Source: Rhodococcus gordoniae (GTDB taxonomy: Bacteria > Actinomycetota > Actinomycetes > Mycobacteriales > Mycobacteriaceae). Taken from it: a stretch of 39,941 nt of DNA. This document shows positions 1 to 8,411 of the stretch, piece by piece; position 1 is the first letter of the stretch, and every line of letters begins with the position of its first letter. Location: positions 1-39,941 of the forward strand of contig NZ_LPZN01000037.1 of NCBI RefSeq assembly GCF_001646655.1. The letters run 5' to 3'. The position numbers and the translations under genes are program-made. The notes beneath the pieces are model-generated. The model did not search any database. It worked only from the letters and a program-made list of their open reading frames with translations, and was not told where the DNA came from.

Positions 1-1451
1 CAGCGCTGCGGAACAGTGCTGGTCGTGATCGGCACCGGCAGCGCCGACTCGCCCTCGAGGAAGCTGTCCACCGCAGCGGCGCACGCGCGACCCTCGGCGA
101 TCGCCCAGACGATGAGCGACTGCCCGCGTCCCATGTCGCCGGCGACGAAGACACCCTCGACGTTCGTGGCCCACTCCGTCGAGCGGGCGACGTTGCCGCG
201 CTGATCGAAGTCGACACCGAGATCGGTGAGCAGGCCCGGCTTCTCGGCACCCGTGAAGCCCATCGCGAGCAGCACCAGATCGGCCTCGAGCTCGAAGTCG
301 CTTCCTTCGACCTTCTGGAAGCGACCGTCGGCCATCTTCACCTCGTGCGCCTTCAGTGCGGTGACCTTGCCGTCCTTGCCGAGGAATTCTTCGGTGTTGA
401 CGGAGAAGACACGCTCGCCGCCCTCCTCGTGTGCCGACGAGACGCGGTACATGAGGGGGTAGGTCGGCCACGGGGTCGAGTCGGCTCGCTGTTCCGGCGG
501 CCGCGGCATGATCTCGAACTGGTGGACGCTCGCCGCACCCTGACGGTGCGAGGTGCCGAGGCAGTCGGCACCGGTGTCGCCGCCGCCGATGATGACGACC
601 TTCTTGCCCTCGGCCGTGATGGTCGGGGCCGGCAGGTCGCCGAGCTGCACGCGGTTGGCGATCGGCAGGAACTCCATCGCCTGATGGATGCCGTCGAGTT
701 CGCGGCCGGGGATCGGCAGATCACGGGCGACGGTCGCGCCGCCGGCGAGCACCACGGCGTCGAACTGCTCGCGCAGTTCGTCGGCGGTGATGTCGACACC
801 GACGTTCACGCCCGGCTTGAAGACGGTGCCCTCGGCCTCCATCTGCGCGAGACGGCGGTCGATGAAGCGCTTCTCCATCTTGAACTCGGGGATGCCGTAA
901 CGGAGCAGACCGCCGATACGGTCGGCCCGCTCGAACACCGTCACCGAGTGACCGGCACGCGTGAGCTGCTGTGCCGCAGCCAGTCCCGCAGGACCGGAAC
1001 CGACGACGGCCACCTTACGGCCGGTGAGCTTCGACGGCGGGACCGGCTTGACGCGGCCCTCGTCGAACGCCTTCTCGATCAGTTCGACCTCGACCTGCTT
1101 GATGGTCACCGGGTCCTGGTTGATGCCGAGCACGCACGACGCCTCACAGGGCGCCGGGCAGAGCCGGCCGGTGAACTCGGGGAAGTTGTTCGTGGCGTGG
1201 AGACGCTCGATGCCGTCCTCCCACTTGCCCTTGTAGGCGAGGTCGTTCCACTCGGGGATGAGATTTCCGAGCGGGCAACCGTTGTGGCAGAAGGGGATAC
1301 CGCAGTCCATGCAACGGCTCGCCTGGGTCTGGAGGGTCTCGAGCGGAAACGGCTCGTAGACTTCCTTCCAGTCGAGGAGCCGCAGCGGGACGGGCCGGCG
1401 AACCGGCGTCTCGCGGGAACCGTGCTTGAGGAAACCGGTGGGATCAGCCAC
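1..1451 (-). CDS. gltD: Glutamate synthase small (beta) subunit GltD, essentially complete
   Basis: NADPH-oxidising FAD subunit of glutamate synthase: it passes electrons to GltB for conversion of glutamine plus 2-oxoglutarate to two glutamates. The GTG start at 1451 gives [16 protein letters not shown]. Near the N-terminus two cysteine clusters ([14 protein letters not shown] and CPAPCEASC) match the 4Fe-4S ligands of the family. The FAD-binding GSGPAG and the second dinucleotide motif GGGDTGADC follow, and the C-terminal [19 protein letters not shown] is the FAD-contact signature. About 483 residues end in VPQR; the next two bases read TG, so the stop is probably TGA with its last base just outside the window. 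The start overlaps the gltB stop by 8 nt, so the two are one transcript and probably translationally coupled. Confidence 0.95.
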   Translation of the reverse strand, partial: MADPTGFLKHGSRETPVRRPVPLRLLDWKEVYEPFPLETLQTQASRCMDCGIPFCHNGCPLGNLIPEWNDLAYKGKWEDGIERLHATNNFPEFTGRLCPAPCEASCVLGINQDPVTIKQVEVELIEKAFDEGRVKPVPPSKLTGRKVAVVGSGPAGLAAAQQLTRAGHSVTVFERADRIGGLLRYGIPEFKMEKRFIDRRLAQMEAEGTVFKPGVNVGVDITADELREQFDAVVLAGGATVARDLPIPGRELDGIHQAMEFLPIANRVQLGDLPAPTITAEGKKVVIIGGGDTGADCLGTSHRQGAASVHQFEIMPRPPEQRADSTPWPTYPLMYRVSSAHEEGGERVFSVNTEEFLGKDGKVTALKAHEVKMADGRFQKVEGSDFELEADLVLLAMGFTGAEKPGLLTDLGVDFDQRGNVARSTEWATNVEGVFVAGDMGRGQSLIVWAIAEGRACAAAVDSFLEGESALPVPITTSTVPQR

Positions 1452-4400
1452 GAGCAGCCTCCATGATCGCCTCGTCCACGTTCGCACCACGGATGGTGGC
1501 GTCCTTGATAGCCATGAGTACCTTCTTGTAATCGCGAGGCATGACCTTCGCGAAGTGGCTGACCTGTTGTGACCAGTCGGCCAGGATGCGGGCTGCGACC
1601 TCGGAGCCCGTTTCGTCACGATGCCGTTCGACGGCGCCCTTGAGCCAGGCGAAGTCCTCACCCGCGAGATCCTCGAGGTCGACCAGCTCGGTGTTCAGGT
1701 TGTTCTCGAAGTCCTTGTCCGGGTTGTACACGAAGGCGACGCCACCGGACATACCCGCACCGAAGTTGCGGCCGGTCTTGCCGAGGATGACGACCTTGCC
1801 ACCCGTCATGTACTCGCAGCCGTGGTCGCCGACGCCTTCGACGACGGCCGTGGCTCCGGAATTACGGACCGCGAAGCGCTCGCCCGCGATGCCGCGGATG
1901 AGAACTTCCCCCGCGGTGGCACCGAACAGGATCACGTTGCCGGCAATGATGTTGTCCTCGGGCACGAAGCCCTCGGCGGCGTTGTGCGGCGGACGCACGA
2001 CGATGCGGCCACCCGACAGGCCCTTGCCGACGAAGTCGTTCGCGTCGCCGTTGAGCCGCATCGTGATACCGCGCGGGACGAACGCACCGAAGCTGTTGCC
2101 GGCCGAACCCGTGAAGGTGATGTCGATCGTGTCGTCCGGCAACCCTTCCGCACCGTACTTCTTGGTGAGCTCGTGGCCGAGCATCGTGCCGACGGTGCGG
2201 TTGACATTGGTGATCGGGGTGTCGAACGAGATCGCCGTACCCGACTCCAGAGCCGGCTGCGCCTTTGCGATCAGCTCGTTGTCGAGCGCCTTGTCCAGGG
2301 CGTGGTACTGCTCCTTGGTGCAGTACATGTCCTGCTCGCCGAAGATCGGGGAGGTGATCTTCTCGAGCAGCGGCGACAGATCGAGCTTCGACGCGCGGTA
2401 GTGCTCGACGGCCTTGCGGGTGTCGAGGACGTCCACCTGGCCGATGGCCTCGTCGAGGCTGCGGAAACCGAGCTCGGCGAGGTACTCGCGCACCTCTTCG
2501 GCGATGTAGAGCATGAAGTTCTCGACGAACTCGGGCTTGCCGGTGAACCGCTTGCGCAGCACCGGGTTCTGCGTCGCGACACCCACGGGGCAGGTGTCGA
2601 GATGGCAGACGCGCATCATGATGCAGCCCGAGACCACCAGCGGTGCGGTCGCGAAACCGAACTCCTCGGCACCGAGGAGCGCGGCGACGACCACGTCGCG
2701 GCCGGTCTTCATCTGGCCGTCGACCTGCACAACGATGCGGTCGCGCAGTCCGTTGAGCATGAGGGTCTGCTGGGTCTCGGCCAGACCGATCTCCCAGGGA
2801 GCACCCGCGTGCTTGAGGGAGGTCAGCGGCGACGCGCCGGTACCACCGTCGTGACCGGAGATGAGCACGACGTCGGCGTGTGCCTTCGACACACCCGCGG
2901 CGACCGTGCCGACACCGAGCTCGGAGACCAGCTTCACGTGGATGCGGGCCTGCGGGTTGGCGTTCTTCAGGTCGTGGATCAGCTGCGCGAGATCCTCGAT
3001 CGAGTAGATGTCGTGGTGCGGCGGCGGCGAGATCAGGCCCACGCCCGGCGTCGAGCCACGCACCTCGGCGACCCACGGGTACACCTTGTGCGGCGGCAGC
3101 TGACCACCCTCACCGGGCTTCGCGCCCTGCGCCATCTTGATCTGGATGTCGGTGCAGTTGCTCAGATAGTGCGCGGTCACACCGAATCGACCCGAGGCGA
3201 CCTGCTTGATCGCCGAGCGCCGCCAGTCGCCGTTCTCGTCCGGGGTGAAACGGCTCGGATGCTCGCCGCCCTCACCGGAATTCGAGCGGCCGCCGAGACG
3301 GTTCATCGCGATCGCGAGGGTCTCGTGCGCTTCGGCCGAGATGGAGCCGTAGCTCATCGCGCCGGTGGAGAAGCGCTTGACGATCTCGCTCGCCGGCTCG
3401 ACCTCGTCGAGCGGCACCGGCGGACGCACACCCTTCTTGAACTCGAACAGACCGCGCAGCGACGCGAGCCGCTCCGACTGGTCGTCGACGAGCTTGGTGT
3501 ACTCCTTGAAGATCGAGTACTGGCCGGTGCGGGTCGCATGCTGGAGCTTGAACACCGTGTCCGGGTTGAACAGGTGGTACTCGCCCTCGCGGCGCCACTG
3601 GTACTCGCCGCCCACCTCGAGCTCGCGGTGCGCGCGCTCGGACTGGCGGTCGAGGAAGGCCGTGCGGTGCCGGGCCGCGACGTCCGCGGCGATCTCGTCG
3701 AGTCCCACGCCGCCGAGCTGCGACTGCAGACCGGTGAAGTACTCGTCGACGAGTTCCTGCGACAGGCCGATGACCTGGAACAGCTGGGCACCGGTGTAGG
3801 AGGCGAGTGTGGAGATGCCCATCTTGGACATCACCTTCAGCACGCCCTTCGAGGCCGCCTTGATGTAGTTGGCGATCGCCTTCTCGAGGGTGATGCCCTC
3901 GGGCAGGTCGCCGTTCTGCAGCAGCTCGTCGATGCTCTCGAACGCCATGTACGGGTTGACCACGGCCGCACCGAAACCGCACAGGGCGGCGATGTGGTGG
4001 ACCTCGCGGGCGTCGCCCGCCTCGACGAGCAGACCGACCTTGGTGCGGGTCTTCTCACGGACGAGGTGGTGGTGCACCGCGGAGGTGAGCAGCAGCGACG
4101 GGATCGGCGCCAGCTTCTCGTCGGACTCGCGGTCGGACAGCACGATCAGGCGTGCGCCCTTCTCGATGGCCTGCGAGACCTGCTCGCGGATCGAGGCGAG
4201 CGCGCGACGCAGACCCTCACCGCCCTCCGCGACCGGGTAGAGGCCACGGATGATGACGCTGTTGAAGCCGGGGAACTGCTTCTCGTCGTTGACGTGGATG
4301 AGCTTCTGCAGATCGTCGTTGTCGATGACCGGCGCACCGATGAGGATCTGCCGGCACGACGCCTCGGTCGGGTTCAGCAGGTCGCCCTCGGGGCCGAGCA

Positions 4401-6039
4401 TGCCGCCCATGCTGGTGACGATCTCCTCGCGGATCGCGTCGAGCGGCGGGTTGGTGACCTGGGCGAACAGCTGCGAGAAGAAGTCGAACAGCTGACGCGG
4501 ACGCGACGACAGCACGGCGATGGGCGTGTCGGTGCCCATCGAGCCGAGCGCTTCCGCCCCGGAGGCCGCCATGGGCTTGACGAGCAGGTCGACCTCTTCG
4601 CGGGTGTAGCCGAAGACCTGCTGACGCAGCACGACGCGCTCGTGCGACATGTAGGTGTACTTGCTCTCGGGCAGGTCCTCGAGGCGGGTGACGCCGTCGG
4701 CGACCCACTCCTCGTAGGGATGCTCGGCGGCGAGTTCGCGCTTGATCTCCTCGTCCTCGACGATCCGTCCCTTCGCGGTGTCGACGAGGAACATGCGGCC
4801 CGGCTGCAGGCGGCGCTTGCTGACGATCTTCTCGGTGGGGATGTCGAGCACGCCCACCTCGGAGGCCATGACGACGAGGCCGTCGTCGGTCACCCAGGCA
4901 CGCGAGGGGCGCAGGCCGTTGCGGTCGAGCACCGCGCCGATGACGGTGCCGTCGGTGAAGCACACCGAGGCCGGTCCGTCCCAGGGCTCCATCAGGGCTG
5001 CGTGGTACTCGTAGAAAGCGCGGCGGGCCGGGTCCATCGACTCGTTCCGCTCCCACGCCTCGGGGATCATCATGAGAACGGCGTGAGGCAGGCTGCGACC
5101 ACCGAGGTGCAGCAGTTCGAGCACCTCGTCGAAACGCGCGGTGTCGGACGCCCCCGGCGTGCAGACGGGGAAGATCTTCTCGAGCTTGTCGCGGCCGCCG
5201 AAGACCTCGGTGTCGATGAGTGCCTCGCGGGCGCGCATCCAGTTCGCGTTGCCGGTGACGGTGTTGATCTCACCGTTGTGCGCCACACGCCGGAAGGGGT
5301 GGGCGAGCGGCCACGAGGGGAAGGTGTTCGTGGAGAAGCGCGAGTGCACGAGGCCGAGGGCCGAGACGACGCGCTCGTCCTGCAGGTCGCGGTAGAAGCC
5401 CTTCATCTGGGGCGTGGTGAGCATGCCCTTGTAGACGAAGGTCGACGCCGACAGACTCGGGAAGTAGACGGTCTCGCTGCCGGGACCGTCCTCGCCCGCC
5501 CCGTGGTGGCCGAGCTCGTGCTCGGTGCGCTTGCGCACGACGTACGCGCGGCGCTCGAGCTCGAGGCCGGTGAGCGCGCGAGCGCCGGAGGCGATGAAGA
5601 TCTGCCGGAAGGTGGGCATGGCGTCCTTGGCCATGGAACCCAGCTCGGACTCGTCGATCGGCACCTCGCGCCAGCCGAGGACCTCGAGGCCCTCCTCGGC
5701 GACGATGCGATCGACCTCGGCGGCCGCGGCGTCGGCCTTGGCCGTGTCCTTGGGCAGGAACGCGATACCGGTCGCGTATGCGCCTTCGGCAGGAAGATCG
5801 AAGTCGACGACCTCACGGAAGTAGGCGTCGGGGACCTGGATCAGGATGCCGGCGCCGTCGCCGGTGTTCTGTTCCGCTCCCGCTGCACCGCGGTGTTCGA
5901 GATTCACCAGGGCGGTGATCGCCTTCTCCACGATGTCGCGGCTGCGACGACCGTGCATGTCGACGACGAACGCGACGCCACAGGAGTCGTGCTCGTTCGC
6001 CGGGTGGTAGAGCCCTCGAGGCCCGGGGAGATGAGTCAT
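1444..6039 (-). CDS. gltB: Glutamate synthase large (alpha) subunit GltB
   Basis: Catalytic subunit of glutamate synthase in ammonium assimilation, 1531 aa, the normal length for the family. I chose ATG 6039 ([20 protein letters not shown]), preceded by a GAAGG Shine-Dalgarno; it puts the class II glutaminase nucleophile at Cys20 after a short propeptide that should be cleaved. Longer in-frame extensions read upstream lack homology-like features. Order seen: N-terminal glutaminase domain, central domain, FMN/2-oxoglutarate barrel with the 3Fe-4S motif [15 protein letters not shown] (C-x5-C-x4-C), and the C-terminal beta-helix with repeated GG motifs (GNSFGAF, GGRIVV, GGVAFV). It is followed directly by gltD. 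No GlnR site is convincing in the upstream region. Confidence 0.96.
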   Translation of the reverse strand: MTHLPGPRGLYHPANEHDSCGVAFVVDMHGRRSRDIVEKAITALVNLEHRGAAGAEQNTGDGAGILIQVPDAYFREVVDFDLPAEGAYATGIAFLPKDTAKADAAAAEVDRIVAEEGLEVLGWREVPIDESELGSMAKDAMPTFRQIFIASGARALTGLELERRAYVVRKRTEHELGHHGAGEDGPGSETVYFPSLSASTFVYKGMLTTPQMKGFYRDLQDERVVSALGLVHSRFSTNTFPSWPLAHPFRRVAHNGEINTVTGNANWMRAREALIDTEVFGGRDKLEKIFPVCTPGASDTARFDEVLELLHLGGRSLPHAVLMMIPEAWERNESMDPARRAFYEYHAALMEPWDGPASVCFTDGTVIGAVLDRNGLRPSRAWVTDDGLVVMASEVGVLDIPTEKIVSKRRLQPGRMFLVDTAKGRIVEDEEIKRELAAEHPYEEWVADGVTRLEDLPESKYTYMSHERVVLRQQVFGYTREEVDLLVKPMAASGAEALGSMGTDTPIAVLSSRPRQLFDFFSQLFAQVTNPPLDAIREEIVTSMGGMLGPEGDLLNPTEASCRQILIGAPVIDNDDLQKLIHVNDEKQFPGFNSVIIRGLYPVAEGGEGLRRALASIREQVSQAIEKGARLIVLSDRESDEKLAPIPSLLLTSAVHHHLVREKTRTKVGLLVEAGDAREVHHIAALCGFGAAVVNPYMAFESIDELLQNGDLPEGITLEKAIANYIKAASKGVLKVMSKMGISTLASYTGAQLFQVIGLSQELVDEYFTGLQSQLGGVGLDEIAADVAARHRTAFLDRQSERAHRELEVGGEYQWRREGEYHLFNPDTVFKLQHATRTGQYSIFKEYTKLVDDQSERLASLRGLFEFKKGVRPPVPLDEVEPASEIVKRFSTGAMSYGSISAEAHETLAIAMNRLGGRSNSGEGGEHPSRFTPDENGDWRRSAIKQVASGRFGVTAHYLSNCTDIQIKMAQGAKPGEGGQLPPHKVYPWVAEVRGSTPGVGLISPPPHHDIYSIEDLAQLIHDLKNANPQARIHVKLVSELGVGTVAAGVSKAHADVVLISGHDGGTGASPLTSLKHAGAPWEIGLAETQQTLMLNGLRDRIVVQVDGQMKTGRDVVVAALLGAEEFGFATAPLVVSGCIMMRVCHLDTCPVGVATQNPVLRKRFTGKPEFVENFMLYIAEEVREYLAELGFRSLDEAIGQVDVLDTRKAVEHYRASKLDLSPLLEKITSPIFGEQDMYCTKEQYHALDKALDNELIAKAQPALESGTAISFDTPITNVNRTVGTMLGHELTKKYGAEGLPDDTIDITFTGSAGNSFGAFVPRGITMRLNGDANDFVGKGLSGGRIVVRPPHNAAEGFVPEDNIIAGNVILFGATAGEVLIRGIAGERFAVRNSGATAVVEGVGDHGCEYMTGGKVVILGKTGRNFGAGMSGGVAFVYNPDKDFENNLNTELVDLEDLAGEDFAWLKGAVERHRDETGSEVAARILADWSQQVSHFAKVMPRDYKKVLMAIKDATIRGANVDEAIMEAARG

Positions 6040-6339
6040 ACCTAGCCTTCGTTGATGCGATAGCACCGACGACCAGCAGCGCTGATGGCCATCTACTGCC
6101 GTAGACGGGTATCGGCCGGGTGCCCGATACCTTCGACATCGCCAGTATCCGCTCATCCGCGACGGTGCGGGTGCCTTTTCGGCAGCGCGAGCGTGGACCC
6201 GGCGACCGGTGGGACGTCGTGGTCCCACCGTCTTCGAATCGAACGATATGCCAGGTGGCGGGGGGTAACGCAAGCCAGTGTTCCCTATCCGCCCCCTGAT
6301 CTGCGGAAACGTCGACGTAATGTGACCGAATCGTACCTG
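6040..6339. other. Intergenic leader between TetR gene and gltB (300 bp)
   Basis: No gene is seen here. It must carry the gltB promoter and leader, read leftward. The only clear structure is a 9-bp inverted repeat at 6207-6230. A GTGAC-N12-GTCAC pair at 6322-6343 runs into the TetR stop codon and is not a convincing operator. Confidence 0.6.
6207..6230. terminator. Hairpin CGGTGGGAC-N6-GTCCCACCG
   Basis: Perfect 9-bp arms with a 6-nt loop. It lies about 110 nt downstream of the TetR stop and about 170 nt upstream of gltB, both leftward, so a factor-independent terminator of the TetR transcript is the simplest reading. There is no T tract, and an element in the gltB leader is also possible. 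Confidence 0.4.
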
Positions 6340-6912
6340 TCACGCCGCGGTTCGGAGCGCCGCACGCACCGCGAGAGCGATGCCGGGACGCGGGTCGGGT
6401 TCGTCCACTCCGGCCGTGCAGCGATGCAGGATGACACCGTCCAGATAGTCGATGAGAAGCCGCGCGCCCGTGGCGGAATCCTCCGCGCCGAGGGCATCGA
6501 GCATGCCGCGGACCCACGTCCGGAGTTCCCCTCGGCGCGCATCCACTCCGGCCCGCAGTTCCGGCGTTGCCATCGCTTCGACGAACATCGCGAACCGCGC
6601 CCGGGTCCGGACGATGTCGGGGCCGGTCACGAACATCACGTAATCGTGCATCAGATCTTCGAGTCCCCGGGCCGAGGCCGGAGCGGTGGATCCGCTCAAC
6701 GCCTGCGCGTCGATCCGGTCGCGTGCGAGCAACCGGTCGAGCACTCCTTCGACGAGGGCCTGCCGGGTGCGGAAGTAGTTGGAGGTGGATCCGGCGGGCA
6801 CGTTCGCGGTGGTGTCCACGCGCCGGTGGGTCAGGGCGCGCAGTCCCTCGATGCCCACGAGTTCGATTGCGGCGTCGAGGACAGTGGCGCGTTTGTCGGT
6901 CACGCGAGGCAT
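6340..6912 (-). CDS. TetR/AcrR-family transcriptional regulator
   Basis: A 190-aa one-component repressor. The N-terminal helix-turn-helix is recognisable at about residues 8-52 (DKRATVLDAAIELVGIEGLR, then HRRVDTTANVPAGSTSNYF), with the tyrosine-phenylalanine end typical of TetR recognition helices. The remaining roughly 130 residues are the variable ligand domain, with an alpha-helical look. ATG 6912 is the start. The gene diverges from an FAD monooxygenase; the 59 bp between them hold two copies of one palindrome, so the likely targets are its own gene and the monooxygenase. The ligand cannot be deduced; a substrate or analogue of the monooxygenase is the usual arrangement. Confidence 0.9.
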   Translation of the reverse strand: MPRVTDKRATVLDAAIELVGIEGLRALTHRRVDTTANVPAGSTSNYFRTRQALVEGVLDRLLARDRIDAQALSGSTAPASARGLEDLMHDYVMFVTGPDIVRTRARFAMFVEAMATPELRAGVDARRGELRTWVRGMLDALGAEDSATGARLLIDYLDGVILHRCTAGVDEPDPRPGIALAVRAALRTAA

Positions 6913-6922
6913 TCTACGAGGA

Positions 6923-6940
6923 TCACTACAGGAGTAGTGA
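6923..6940. promoter_or_regulatory. Operator 1, TCACTAC-AGGA-GTAGTGA
   Basis: Perfect 7-bp arms with a 4-bp spacer, in the TetR/monooxygenase divergent promoter region, 10 bp from the TetR start codon. Shares the core ACTAC-N4-GTAGT with operator 2; the two centres are 22 bp apart, about two helical turns. Confidence 0.75.
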
Positions 6941-6945
6941 CTGTC

Positions 6946-6961
6946 TACTACATACGTAGTA
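6946..6961. promoter_or_regulatory. Operator 2, TACTAC-ATAC-GTAGTA
   Basis: Perfect 6-bp arms with a 4-bp spacer, ending 10 bp before the monooxygenase ATG at 6972. It must overlap the -10 region of that gene, as expected for repression. There is no Shine-Dalgarno before 6972, so the monooxygenase mRNA has a very short or no leader. Confidence 0.75.
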
Positions 6962-6971
6962 CCGTCGTGTC

Positions 6972-8000
6972 ATGACCGTGAAGCCAGGCAGTGCAGCGAT
7001 CCTCGGCGGCGGAATCGGAGGGCTCACCGCCGCGAACACCCTCCTCCGCCACGGATGGCACATCGATGTGTTCGAACGATCTCCGGAACCTCCGCGCACC
7101 GGCACCGCGCTCGGGATGTGGCCTCCCGCCCTGGCCGCACTCGAAGTTGCCGGTGTCGGCGGACGGGTGGAACAACTCGGCGTGACACAGCGCTCCGCGA
7201 CGCTCAGACGCTGGGACGGTGTGGTGCTCGCCCACGTCAGGGACCTTCGACGGGCACCGGTCATGGTGTCCCGGCCCGCCCTCCTCGACATACTGCTGTC
7301 CGGCCTCCCCGACCACACCGTGAAGTTCGATGCCCCCGCGCCACCGCTCACGGCCCTCGCCGGATACGACGTGATGATCGGCGCGGACGGAATCGGCAGT
7401 GCAGTACGCGACGAGGTGTTCGGCCCGGCCTACCGGCCCGTGCACACCGGGTACGGAGCGTGGCGCGGCTGGGTCGGCGGCTCCACCACGAACCACGGAG
7501 AAACCTGGGGTCCCGGCGCGCTCTTCGGAATCACCGACCGCGACGGCGACCTCACCAACTGGTTCGCCGCCGTCCGCACCACCGAAGGCACCGGCGGCAC
7601 CCTCCACGACCTGCACGGCCGTTTCCACGACTGGCACCCCGGCGTACGCGACATCCTCGGCCGCCTCGACCCCGACGACGTCATGTACCACGACCTGTAC
7701 GAATCCCCCCGCCTCCCGTCGTACGTCCGCGGCAACGCCGCACTGATCGGCGACGCGGCCCATGCGATGGCACCGAACCTCGGCCGCGGCGCATGCGAAG
7801 CAATCGTCGACGCCACGACACTCGCGACGCTGTTGTCCGAGCATCCGGTACCGGTCGCTCTGCAGCGCTATGACCGTGCCCGTCGACGCCGCACCCAGCT
7901 CCTCGTGCCCGCGTCACGGGCAGTCGCCAGGATCGCGACCGCGTCCCGGCTGACATCTCTCCGCGACTCCTCCATCACAGCATTCGGCCGCATCGCCTAA
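6972..8000 (+). CDS. FAD-dependent monooxygenase (group A, PHBH fold)
   Basis: A 342-aa flavoprotein hydroxylase expected to use NAD(P)H and O2 on a small, often aromatic, substrate. The three family signatures are present: the dinucleotide-binding GGGIGG at residues 12-17, the DG motif IGADGIGS around residues 136-143, and the GD motif GDAAHAMAPNLGRGA beginning at residue 260. The length is slightly short for group A enzymes and no extra C-terminal domain is present, so it resembles the compact salicylate-hydroxylase-like or resistance-type members. It is divergent from the TetR gene and should be under its control. The substrate is unknown. Confidence 0.88.
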   Translation: MTVKPGSAAILGGGIGGLTAANTLLRHGWHIDVFERSPEPPRTGTALGMWPPALAALEVAGVGGRVEQLGVTQRSATLRRWDGVVLAHVRDLRRAPVMVSRPALLDILLSGLPDHTVKFDAPAPPLTALAGYDVMIGADGIGSAVRDEVFGPAYRPVHTGYGAWRGWVGGSTTNHGETWGPGALFGITDRDGDLTNWFAAVRTTEGTGGTLHDLHGRFHDWHPGVRDILGRLDPDDVMYHDLYESPRLPSYVRGNAALIGDAAHAMAPNLGRGACEAIVDATTLATLLSEHPVPVALQRYDRARRRRTQLLVPASRAVARIATASRLTSLRDSSITAFGRIA

Positions 8001-8025
8001 ACGTTCCGAAAATCACCCGGTCGAG

Positions 8026-8051
8026 GGAACCGATCGTCACGCTGCTGCGTC
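8026..8051 (+). promoter_or_regulatory. Candidate ECF-sigma promoter, GGAAC-N17-CGTC
   Basis: GGAAC at 8026-8030 and CGTC at 8048-8051, 17 bp apart, 42 bp before the EspC-like start codon. The pair resembles mycobacterial ECF promoters, especially the SigM type (GGAAC / CGTC) known to control some ESX genes in M. tuberculosis. The assignment rests on motif match only. Confidence 0.4.
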
Positions 8052-8093
8052 CAACCCTGATGGAACGTCTGCCGGACTGGAGTTGGTGAGCTG

Positions 8094-8411
8094 ATGTCAG
8101 CGCTGAAGGTCGACCCGGACTCGTTGAAGAGCCTGGCCCATGCCCTGGAGGGAGAAGCCGAGACCATCTACGCGTTGGAACCGTCCGCGGCGCTCGAGTC
8201 GGTAGCGGGCGCGATGCCATCCTCAGCGGTCGGTGGTGTCGCCGGACGCGCGGGAGCACCACTCGACACCGCCTACCGCGCTATGGCCAACTGCCTGCGA
8301 CGCATGGCCGAGGCCACCGAAGCGGCCGCACGGAACTACGAGGTGGCCGAGGAGGAATTCAGCCGCCAACTCGCGGCCGTCGGATCCGACTTCGAAGGAA
8401 AGTCCCTGTAG
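8094..8411 (+). CDS. EspC-like type VII secretion target (WXG100-related)
   Basis: A 105-aa, mostly helical protein: two helices around residues 8-25 and 55-97 joined by a Gly/Ala/Ser-rich segment, the layout of the T7SS_ESX_EspC family rather than classical EsxA/B (no WxG at the turn). Near the C-terminus NYEVAEEEF contains Y82-x3-E86, fitting the general YxxxD/E signal for T7SS export. The start at 8094 gives MSALKVDPDSLKSLA; the GGAG upstream is weakly placed. Its stop codon abuts the ATG of the next gene with no gap, so the two proteins are probably made together, perhaps as a secreted pair. No ESX core (EccB-EccE, MycP) lies in the window, so export would depend on a system elsewhere. 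Confidence 0.8.
   Translation: MSALKVDPDSLKSLAHALEGEAETIYALEPSAALESVAGAMPSSAVGGVAGRAGAPLDTAYRAMANCLRRMAEATEAAARNYEVAEEEFSRQLAAVGSDFEGKSL

Noticed and set aside
1621-6045. A 1474-codon open frame on the plus strand opposite gltB
   Set aside because: It is the high-GC antisense shadow of gltB: Arg/Asp/Val/Leu-rich translation, no domain, no ribosome site. GltB on the other strand is certain.
6250-6345. Possible GlnR box upstream of gltB (GTAAC, GAAAC and GTGAC-like words)
   Set aside because: The words do not have the a-site/b-site spacing of actinobacterial GlnR sites, and short words are expected by chance.
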